Assembly (NCBI RefSeq): GCF_000970345.1
Contig: NZ_LAQU01000004.1
Coordinates: 62,001-126,000 of the forward strand
Direction: 5' to 3'
Origin: Robbsia andropogonis
GTDB lineage: Bacteria; Pseudomonadota; Gammaproteobacteria; Burkholderiales; Burkholderiaceae
Length of the DNA stretch: 64,000 bases
The position numbers and the translations under genes were made by a program. Positions within the stretch are counted from its first letter, which is position 1. Every line of letters begins with the position of its first letter. The notes under the pieces are model-generated. The model did no database searches. It was not told the DNA's origin and saw only the letters and a program-made list of their open reading frames with translations. This document shows positions 57,519 to 64,000 of the stretch, piece after piece.

Positions 57519-58553
57519 ATGAAGTTATTCAAAAATATCTTGTTGTTATTGGCGCCGGCATTTATCACGATCAACACAGGTGCAGCCCCTATGAGTTATA
57601 ACAGTCAGGAAGTTCGGTTTGGACGGTTCTCCGTAGATATTCCCAAACTATCTTCAGTCGCGATTGATGCTAAATACCTAGGGGTTAGCGTTGTTTTTCA
57701 TCATGAAAAACCGACTCCAGCACAGTTCAAAGCAGAACAAGATGCCCAGGCGCATAAATATGAAAACTCTCAGATGCAGGTATCTGCGAGTTCGTTGAAG
57801 CTTTGGAAGGCCGCTGGGCTGAATCCCGACGAAGACTTTGGATCTAAACAATTAATACGATACCAATACGACCAAGCGAATAACGAAGCCTTCATCGCCT
57901 ACAGAAAGACACCAGATTCAAGCGATGCCATTGCACGACTGACAAAGCTGGGGCCAGCAGGTGTAGCATCGTTCGAAATCAACAACCGTAGCGCCGCGGG
58001 CGTCACCGGGTCCTATAACGACATCCGGCATGCGGCCTCGGTGTTCAAATTTGCAGAGAACGGTGGCCCTCTGCCTACTCACGCTTTTTGCATAAAGGAG
58101 GGGTGCTTTGATGACAACGCCCACTCTACTACCAACGAACACGCCGGACTATCGGCCACATTAGCTGGTCATAAGGATGCCGAACTGAGCGTGGAGACCA
58201 CAACGCGAACGAGCGACAGTCAAGCTTTCAACGATCTTGAAAAGAATGCCGAGGGTGAGATACAGCTTTTGAAGGATGCTGGCGGGCATGTGACAGTGCT
58301 TAAACAAGGAAAGAGGACGCTTGTCGGGCAATCAGGATACGAAATTGCGGTAAAAGTCGAAGCAACTGAACACCAACCGATTTACATCTTCACATGGGTT
58401 GGCCCAGGTAAAACAGGGGATCCGCTCAAACCAGTTATTCAATTCGATCTTCGTATTGATCCGAACTTACACCAGGGAGTTAGCACTATTTCGTCTACGG
58501 ATGACGCGTTACAGCTATGGGAGACGCTCGCCGCTTCATTTCAAGTTCGGTGA
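57519..58553 (+). CDS. Tli4-like immunity protein, periplasmic
   Basis: The 344-residue protein has a signal peptide (MKLFKNILLLLAPAFITINT, cut near GAAP) and the composition and strand pattern of Tli4-family immunity proteins, including RFGRFSVDIPKLS near the start and the C-terminal FDLRIDPNLHQGVSTIS segment. Placed in the periplasm, it would bind and block the lipase effector encoded immediately upstream. Symmetry with that gene (13-base gap, same low GC) supports the pairing. Confidence 0.78.
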   Translation: MKLFKNILLLLAPAFITINTGAAPMSYNSQEVRFGRFSVDIPKLSSVAIDAKYLGVSVVFHHEKPTPAQFKAEQDAQAHKYENSQMQVSASSLKLWKAAGLNPDEDFGSKQLIRYQYDQANNEAFIAYRKTPDSSDAIARLTKLGPAGVASFEINNRSAAGVTGSYNDIRHAASVFKFAENGGPLPTHAFCIKEGCFDDNAHSTTNEHAGLSATLAGHKDAELSVETTTRTSDSQAFNDLEKNAEGEIQLLKDAGGHVTVLKQGKRTLVGQSGYEIAVKVEATEHQPIYIFTWVGPGKTGDPLKPVIQFDLRIDPNLHQGVSTISSTDDALQLWETLAASFQVR

Positions 58554-58918
58554 TATGGAACAGCAACGAGACGAAATAGCGGCTTGGATATACGGATTTA
58601 ATTTATTTTACTAGCTGATTTATAGCAGCTACTGTGGCCATCCACTTTGCGCTGTTCCTGTTGTACATCGAAGTGATGTCCGAGCCAGATTTTTTAACCT
58701 CGATCGTCAATGCTTCAAAGTTAATTCAGATTTGATGGGATCCCGCGCTGTCAGCATCGACGTAGTCCATGTAACTGACCTCAAAGGATCCTACCTAAAA
58801 TTGAAGTTGTCTGAAAGCGATGCATAGGTGAGCCGTGCAGCTATGTACTTCCCTTTTTCGCGATTCGAACGCACGCCTACCGTAATTTCTTTTGGATTAC
58901 AAAACAAAGAGAGCTGAT
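58554..58918. other. intergenic region after the immunity gene
   Basis: About 365 AT-rich bases. One plus-strand frame ending with the stop at 58915-58917 (residues SRAAMYFPFSRFERTPTVIS) looks protein-like and might be the tail of a decayed gene, but it has no start. Otherwise nothing is seen. Confidence 0.35.
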
Positions 58919-59074
58919 ATGGCAGGTCTGATAAGATACGCTGGAAAATTACTTATTGTATGTGCAAGCATGCAAGTCACGGGGGGTTGTGCCTCGCTCT
59001 TGCACTTCGAGCCATTAAGCGATAACGATCAAGGAAATGTAAAGACCTCTTTCATACATGTATCTCACGCTTAA
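58919..59074 (+). CDS. very small lipoprotein
   Basis: This 51-residue frame starts MAGLIRYAGKLLIVCASMQV and has a lipobox TGGC, so the product would be lipidated at about Cys23, leaving a mature peptide of under 30 residues. GAGAG precedes the ATG. Its place in the type VI island suggests a truncated immunity lipoprotein or a remnant. Confidence 0.45.
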   Translation: MAGLIRYAGKLLIVCASMQVTGGCASLLHFEPLSDNDQGNVKTSFIHVSHA

Positions 59075-59105
59075 CTAGACGATATGTCGAAGCTTGCGGG
59101 GCAGA

Positions 59106-60599
59106 TCATCGATCTGGCTTGCGTCGCGCCCACAGTAGGGACAGCAACGTACCGGCGTCTAATCGCGCTTCGTTTTGCCTTATCTCAAAAGGCAGCGCAT
59201 GCCAGGGAGTCGATGGCGCCCGATGGTGCTGCAAATGCAGGTTAATGTGATACGGCCACAGGAGCACCCGTCCGATCCATCCCGTGCGCCATGAATAGGT
59301 CCAATCGTCCCAACCCGGCGTAGCATGTGGGCCGCCGCTATGTTCGGCCATGCTGCGGATCTTTTGAATCATAACGGTCAGCGTTAGCAGTGGTCCGAAC
59401 CAAAGTAGCGCAACGACCGCTAGCGTATGATTTGAACAGGTAACCAGTAGCGTCGTAACGATTATGATCCAGACCACTAGTGCCGCAAGAAACGGTTTGC
59501 CAAGGCGAATCGGATTGGGATTGGAGCGGCGATAGGCAATCATGTTCCGAACCATGTTCAGTACGAGCGCATCCCCGAGCAGTTGCCGCATGAGCGCGAG
59601 TGTGGCGAGCGGCCGGAAACGCCATGGCTGGCTGTGATAGAGGAATTGGCGCTCGGGGTCAAGCGCTGTGCCGACATCGCGATGATGGGCGAGATGCAGC
59701 GGGCGATAGAACTCCACCGGCACGAGGCCCGGTACGCCGATGGCAGTGTTGATCAGAAAATCGTTGGCGCTTCGGCGATGGGTCAAATGGTAGTGTGTCG
59801 CGTCGTGATAAAGGATAAAGAGTGCATGCTGACGGGTTGCAATCACGAGCGCCGCCAACGCATACAGGTAACCATTTCCACTAAAAACGGCAAGCCGTAT
59901 CGTAATGACGATGCCCCCCCATTCCATGAGCAGTGCACCCATGGTCCGTAGATCGACCTCAAGTTTAAGCAAGGTAAGCGTAGCTATCCCGGCGGTCAAA
60001 CCCACTGCAATACCACTTCCGACATCGACCACCACGTGCTGCCCGGTCGTGAGCACAGTCACGGCCAATACGCCGCTCCAGACAATGAACAAGACACTGA
60101 TGCGCTCTCTCAGGCCTGCCAGTGCTACCGCGATTGCGATAGGCAGGGCGACATGCCCACTCGGCGATGCAGCCAACGGTGAATCGATCCGATACAACCA
60201 CGCAAGCCATCCGTCAGCTACCTCGGGCCGCACGACCTCGGACGGATGAAACAAATGACAGAACAGACATACGATGGTAGCTAGCGCACCAGCGAAGAAC
60301 GCCGGCAATAGGTAAACACGATCGCGCCCTACCGCCACGAGTGCCGGCATCACGAGCAGGTAGCTGAGATATAGCGGCACAGTGAATGACAAGTGCGGGA
60401 TTCCGCCATCGAGCTGGCCCGGTTTGATCGACTCGATGGGGGCGAGCGGATAGTGCGTGACAAAACCGTAGAATATGCCGGTGACAGTCAGATAAATGGC
60501 GAGCACGAGCCAAGGCCGGGACGGTGGTACCGCGTTAGCGCTGGGGCGTTGAGAGGCAGACTGCATGTTCGGAACCGGACGCGAGTGAGCCGCTATCAT
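59106..60599 (-). CDS. PAP2 phosphatase - fatty acid desaturase fusion
   Basis: This 497-residue membrane protein joins two enzyme types. The N-terminal half (about 30-215) is PAP2-like, with SPSGH (145-149) and QHVVVD containing His188 and Asp192, the second phosphatase motif. The C-terminal half (about 225-470) has three His boxes of an acyl-lipid desaturase: HDATH (265-269), HLAHH (302-306) and HLQHH (455-459). PAP2 enzymes remove or exchange lipid phosphate head groups; desaturases use a di-iron centre. The first PAP2 motif (KxxxxxxRP) is not evident. It diverges by 60 bases from a GNAT-like gene and probably belongs with the lipid-related genes that follow. Confidence 0.78.
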   Translation of the reverse strand: MIAAHSRPVPNMQSASQRPSANAVPPSRPWLVLAIYLTVTGIFYGFVTHYPLAPIESIKPGQLDGGIPHLSFTVPLYLSYLLVMPALVAVGRDRVYLLPAFFAGALATIVCLFCHLFHPSEVVRPEVADGWLAWLYRIDSPLAASPSGHVALPIAIAVALAGLRERISVLFIVWSGVLAVTVLTTGQHVVVDVGSGIAVGLTAGIATLTLLKLEVDLRTMGALLMEWGGIVITIRLAVFSGNGYLYALAALVIATRQHALFILYHDATHYHLTHRRSANDFLINTAIGVPGLVPVEFYRPLHLAHHRDVGTALDPERQFLYHSQPWRFRPLATLALMRQLLGDALVLNMVRNMIAYRRSNPNPIRLGKPFLAALVVWIIIVTTLLVTCSNHTLAVVALLWFGPLLTLTVMIQKIRSMAEHSGGPHATPGWDDWTYSWRTGWIGRVLLWPYHINLHLQHHRAPSTPWHALPFEIRQNEARLDAGTLLSLLWARRKPDR

Positions 60600-60659
60600 A
60601 AGTGAACTGATATCATAACAAGCTGTTTAATAGGCTGTTCGAGCCGGGAGAGGCACGCG

Positions 60660-61388
60660 ATGGATCTGCACGCCAACGTAGTCACGCGTGCGGCTTTATG
60701 CTCCGACGACGTTGAACGCATGTACGCGCTATACGCGGCTTCGTATAACGACACCCACCGCGCACGCTTTCTCGACGATCTCGGCGACAAGACGCATTGT
60801 ATTGTTCTGCGGGATCAAGACGAGACGATCCAGGGATTCTCTACGCTGAAGCTATATGAGACGTACTGGCGCAAAACATCAATCCGTGTGATGTTCTCGG
60901 GTGATACGATCGTCGACCCCGCACACTGGGGCACGCAACAGCTGGCCTTCGCATGGATCCGCTTTGCCGGCGAGGTCCAAAGAGCTGCGCCTTCGGTGCC
61001 GCTTTACTGGTTTCTGATCTGCAAGGGTCATCGCACCTTCCGTTATCTTGGTGCTTTCGCGCGCCATTATCTGCCGCGCCCCGGCAGACTTGCTGAAGAG
61101 TACGATTCAACTGACGAAGCGATGCAAGAACTGCTCGACCATCTCGCAAACGAGCGTTACGGTCGAGCCTACCACCCTGCCACTGGCATCTTAGCTTTCG
61201 ACGTCCCACAAGGGCGACTTACGCCATCACTCGCCCATGTATCCGACGCGCATCGCCGCATCAACAGTGTCGCATATTTCCTTCAGCGCAATCCCGGATA
61301 TGCGCGCGGTGACGAACTCGTCTGCATTTGCGAGCTGTCGGCGGCAAACCTGCGGCCACTTGCGCGGCGACTGTTCGATAGCGTGTAA
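60660..61388 (+). CDS. GNAT-like acyltransferase, hypothetical
   Basis: The 242-residue protein has the strand-helix pattern of GNAT-type acyltransferases (VERMYALYAASYNDTHRARF, DETIQGFSTLKLYETYWRKT, LYWFLICKGHRTFRYLGAFA), but I see no clear acyl-CoA-binding (Q/R)xxGxG/A loop. It is separated by 13 bases from a second GNAT gene and divergent from the desaturase fusion. The two may act on the same lipid or amino-lipid intermediate; that is inference. Confidence 0.6.
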   Translation: MDLHANVVTRAALCSDDVERMYALYAASYNDTHRARFLDDLGDKTHCIVLRDQDETIQGFSTLKLYETYWRKTSIRVMFSGDTIVDPAHWGTQQLAFAWIRFAGEVQRAAPSVPLYWFLICKGHRTFRYLGAFARHYLPRPGRLAEEYDSTDEAMQELLDHLANERYGRAYHPATGILAFDVPQGRLTPSLAHVSDAHRRINSVAYFLQRNPGYARGDELVCICELSAANLRPLARRLFDSV

Positions 61389-61401
61389 GCCTTAGCTGAT
61401 A

Positions 61402-62523
61402 ATGAAAATTCGCCAGGCGCTGCCCAACGACAATTCGCGCATCCTGGAATTCCAGGCGCGTCACGCGATGCAAGGCAGCCTGCCAATGCGCTTTGATCGG
61501 TCGCCCGATTATTTCGCATTGCCTCGTTGCCATAGTCCGCGCCATGAAGTCTGGTGCGCCGAGGACGGACAGGGCACCTTGAAAGGGATTGCAAGCCTTG
61601 TAGTGCGGGACGGATACCTTGGCGGAGTCTCCATGCCGGTGGCCTACCTTGGCGACTTACGCTTGATGCCAGATCGACAACTATCGCGCGAATGGATGAC
61701 CATGGTGCGCAATCGTCTAGCGGCGCTGCGAAACGAAGCGGGTGTCGAATATGCGTATTGCTGCATGATTCGCGATAACCGGTTGGCCGTGCAGTCGCTG
61801 TTGCAATCCAGGCGCGTCGACCGTTTGCACTTCTCGCACTGGCGCGGTTACAAGAACGTCTCCATCTACGGAAGGCGTGTCCTGCGGAATACGAGTCGAC
61901 TACCGGCGGGCGTTCGCATCGTCGAGGCACAAACGCACCATGCCGACCTGTTGCGCTCCTTCCTCGACGCGCAGTCGCGCCTGCAGCCGTTCGGATGCGT
62001 GTTCACCGAGCAAGAGTTTGCACGCCGTCTCGATATTTGGCCCGCCTTTGGTATTCATTCGTTCCTGCTCGCGTTTGATGCACGGGACCAACTCGTTGGC
62101 TGCGTTGCCCCCTGGGATGCAGCCGCGATCAAGCAAATCGTGCTTGAGCAACTGCCGGCATCGCTGCGTGCGGTGCGTGCCGTGTTTAACAGCCTCTCCC
62201 CGTTGTTGCGCAGACCAAGAATCCCGGCACCGGGAGCGCCATTGAGTGACGTGTACCTTACGCATTTGCAGGTGCGGGGGCGGGACCCCGCGATCTTCGC
62301 GGCGTTGATCGACACTGCATGGTCACGCCTGCGCCATCGGCATTCGCTGATGCAGTTTTGCCTGTACGACGGCGATCCCCTTTGGAAGGCAATGGGTGGT
62401 TACCGCTATGCCGGAACTCCAATGGATCTCTACACGTTGCCGACTGGAGACACCGACAGCAACATGCCCGCCTATATTCCAGCAGCCAATACAATTCCCG
62501 GATTTGAAATCTATCTGGTGTGA
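61402..62523 (+). CDS. GNAT-family acyltransferase
   Basis: This 373-residue protein starts MKIRQALPNDNSRILEFQAR, a typical GNAT N-terminus, with VAYLGDLRLMPDRQLSREWM near the acyl-CoA-binding region and a second, more degenerate unit (about 200-370), suggesting a tandem-GNAT protein. Substrate unknown. It is co-oriented with the previous gene and its 3' end overlaps the convergent hydrolase gene by 13 bases. Confidence 0.7.
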   Translation: MKIRQALPNDNSRILEFQARHAMQGSLPMRFDRSPDYFALPRCHSPRHEVWCAEDGQGTLKGIASLVVRDGYLGGVSMPVAYLGDLRLMPDRQLSREWMTMVRNRLAALRNEAGVEYAYCCMIRDNRLAVQSLLQSRRVDRLHFSHWRGYKNVSIYGRRVLRNTSRLPAGVRIVEAQTHHADLLRSFLDAQSRLQPFGCVFTEQEFARRLDIWPAFGIHSFLLAFDARDQLVGCVAPWDAAAIKQIVLEQLPASLRAVRAVFNSLSPLLRRPRIPAPGAPLSDVYLTHLQVRGRDPAIFAALIDTAWSRLRHRHSLMQFCLYDGDPLWKAMGGYRYAGTPMDLYTLPTGDTDSNMPAYIPAANTIPGFEIYLV

Positions 62524-63584
62524 AGTCCCTGGCTCTGGCCAAGCGTAATGTGGAGCAAGTCGGCAAGCGCTAGCCAGAAACGGCCGGCGTCAAAACCAAG
62601 CCCCCCGATCACGGGCTGACCATGGTCGAGGCGCGGTAGACAAATTTGTGGATAGCCCGGCAACGTTTGATGTTCGAGATAGAACTGTCCGTCGTGTGCA
62701 CAGCCGGGCCTTAAGGCATTTAGCTGCGCATGATGCGAATCGAAGTGCGTGGCCGCCGTGATTGACCAACTGACTGCATGCACGAGATGGAGATCTTCGG
62801 GAATCGCGGCCAACATCGCCCCGACGCGCGGATCACGCTGACTGCTGATATCCCGCGTGCCATCTCCTACCCAACGTGAATTCAACAGGCGATGCGCCAG
62901 ACGATCCGGCTCGAACATCACAAGACTGGATCGTCCAGCGGAATAACCGAAGATCCTATCAACAATCGCAGACGGCCCTATGGGCGGCTGTACCAGCGCA
63001 ATGCCTTTGCAACGCGCCCTTAACATCGGATCGCCAGATAGCGCGGCCAGCGCATCGATCCCCCCCTTGCTGTGCGTGAGCGCGACAAAATCGCCCTTTG
63101 CAGGCAGGCGCGCGCGCAAAAAAGCGGCTATATGCGTGCCCTGCTCAAAAACGTTGCGCGCCGAGCTGACCGGGGCTGTCAACACACGATAACCGGCCGC
63201 TTGTAAGGTTCGGCGTGCCGCGCGATGACAGCCTGGCAACCATTCGGAATACAGTCCCGCTATCAGCACAATGGTAGTGGTGGCGGGCAACCGCACCGTT
63301 TTGCTTACCCAGCTTTCAATGAAACGGGACGTCAGGTCCAGGCCGATAGCCGGGCGAAAGAATGGCGTTGTTGGATAGAAAGTCCGCCAGTCGTCAAACC
63401 CGTCGGGTAACCAAGCAGCTCGTTTCAACGCGTCGAATCCACTTGGGCGAGATGGACCGCGCTGGACCGGCTCTGGCGAAGCAGCTGCGCACGTCCGAGC
63501 AGCCAGATCAGGGATCGGGTTGGCGCGCTTCTCAATCGGTCCGGCATCTGTTGTATTCTCCAGGATGATACAACGCAATTTCAA
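62511..63584 (-). CDS. alpha/beta hydrolase
   Basis: The 357-residue protein has the alpha/beta hydrolase pattern: TTTIVLIAGLYSEWL after the first strand, and the nucleophile elbow LTHSKGGIDALA with Ser at the GxSxG-like position (THSKGG, about residue 170). An acid and a His (for example in the ATHFDSHHAQ region) probably complete the triad. The annotated start is a TTG at 63584, four bases from the divergent desaturase start; the true start may be further in (TTG before KRAAWL, near residue 53). It may be a lipase, esterase or thioesterase for the neighbouring lipid genes. Confidence 0.65.
   Translation of the reverse strand: MKLRCIILENTTDAGPIEKRANPIPDLAARTCAAASPEPVQRGPSRPSGFDALKRAAWLPDGFDDWRTFYPTTPFFRPAIGLDLTSRFIESWVSKTVRLPATTTIVLIAGLYSEWLPGCHRAARRTLQAAGYRVLTAPVSSARNVFEQGTHIAAFLRARLPAKGDFVALTHSKGGIDALAALSGDPMLRARCKGIALVQPPIGPSAIVDRIFGYSAGRSSLVMFEPDRLAHRLLNSRWVGDGTRDISSQRDPRVGAMLAAIPEDLHLVHAVSWSITAATHFDSHHAQLNALRPGCAHDGQFYLEHQTLPGYPQICLPRLDHGQPVIGGLGFDAGRFWLALADLLHITLGQSQGLHTR
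63550..63574. promoter_or_regulatory. inverted repeat upstream of the desaturase
   Basis: GTTGTAT (63550-63556) and ATACAAC (63568-63574) form a perfect 7-base inverted repeat with an 11-base spacer, 13 bases before the desaturase ATG. It could be a repressor operator, or a hairpin in the leader. It also overlaps the N-terminus of the divergent hydrolase as annotated. Confidence 0.35.
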
Positions 63585-63587
63585 ATC

Positions 63588-64000
63588 ATGAGCCTACCGC
63601 CCCCTGCAGCTAACGCTGCACAACTCCAGCGCCACGACAGGGTGAACCTGCTGATCGTAGGGCTGCAGACCTGCGCGTGGGCCGGCACGCTGACCTGGCT
63701 TTCCCGCACCGACGCAGGGCCGATCAAGTGGCTCTTGCTGGTGCCGTTCTGCCTGATGATGCAGGGCGTGTTCTCGATGATGCATGAGTGTTTCCACGGT
63801 TCGGCGCATCAGCGACCCACGGTGAATTATACGATGATGCTTTGGGCGTCGACGATGTTCGGCGCGGCCGCGACGCTGATCCACGTGAACCATCTAGGCC
63901 ATCATGTCCGTAATCGCACCAATGCTGAACGTGCCGATTTCGCGCTGTGCGAAGAGTCGTTGGCTCGCAAGCGCATCGAGTACTACCTCGCCATTCTCGG
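63588..64000 (+). CDS. fatty acid desaturase (truncated by window end)
   Basis: The frame starts MSLPPPAANAAQLQRHDRVN and continues past the window. It shows membrane helices (VNLLIVGLQTCAWAGTLTWL; WLLLVPFCLMMQGVFSMM) and the first two His boxes, HECFHG and HLGHH, of a di-iron acyl desaturase or related hydroxylase. It is distinct from the desaturase half of the fusion gene at 59106. Its neighbours suggest a lipid-modifying cluster. Confidence 0.85.
   Translation, partial: MSLPPPAANAAQLQRHDRVNLLIVGLQTCAWAGTLTWLSRTDAGPIKWLLLVPFCLMMQGVFSMMHECFHGSAHQRPTVNYTMMLWASTMFGAAATLIHVNHLGHHVRNRTNAERADFALCEESLARKRIEYYLAIL

Overview
This looks like the replication-origin region of a member of the Burkholderiales (Burkholderiaceae; a Robbsia/Paraburkholderia/Pandoraea-like organism would fit, but the sequence does not fix the genus). 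The left end carries the classic origin block: yidC, yidD, rnpA and rpmH on the minus strand, diverging from dnaA, dnaN and gyrB on the plus strand. Most of the window is GC-rich. Several AT-richer stretches (about 9.8-14.5 kb, 18.4-20.9 kb, 55.8-59.1 kb) look acquired.

Region by region: 0-9.7 kb is the core origin block, closed by a strong hairpin terminator after gyrB. 9.8-14 kb is an accessory three-gene operon (Ser/Thr kinase, compact UvrD-like helicase, unknown protein) with its own near-consensus promoter; the kinase reading frame is interrupted at an A9 run. 14-23 kb is mixed accessory DNA: two small secreted proteins sharing a Cys/His motif, an NlpC/P60-like protein, a hipBA toxin-antitoxin with paired operators, a LysE-like remnant, an AT-rich 490-residue effector-like protein, a lone CheB methylesterase domain, two small hydrophilic proteins and a small HTH protein. 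23-31.9 kb holds an outer-membrane barrel protein divergent from a chemoreceptor, a DUF3597 protein, a coupled unknown pair, a nitrilase-family amidase, a DUF2844/DUF3443 pair and a ketopantoate reductase.

31.9-42.2 kb is a five-gene minus-strand locus: wecB (UDP-GlcNAc 2-epimerase), a BcsB-like periplasmic protein, nfrB (glycosyltransferase with MshEN-type c-di-GMP-binding repeats), a predicted TIM-barrel lipoprotein and nfrA (TPR outer-membrane protein). The last three are coupled by ATGA overlaps. This strongly resembles the Escherichia coli Nfr (phage N4 receptor) exopolysaccharide pathway, here with its sugar-nucleotide epimerase and a cellulose-synthase-type accessory protein added. I consider it, together with the kinase/helicase operon, the best candidate for an under-described system in the window.

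42.6-52.5 kb: a FadR-type regulator, a penicillin-binding-protein-7-like peptidase with a long basic linker, a ModA-like binding protein, a periplasmic aldehyde oxidoreductase operon (paoABC) and a TPR/glycosyltransferase-like protein. 53-59.1 kb: an orphan type VI secretion module of vgrG, a PGAP1-like lipase effector, a Tli4-like immunity protein and a tiny lipoprotein. 59.1-64 kb: a possible lipid-modifying cluster with a PAP2/desaturase fusion, two GNAT-like proteins, an alpha/beta hydrolase and a second desaturase cut by the window end.

No tRNA, rRNA, CRISPR array or intact insertion sequence was seen. All calls come from reading the sequence; no database search was run.
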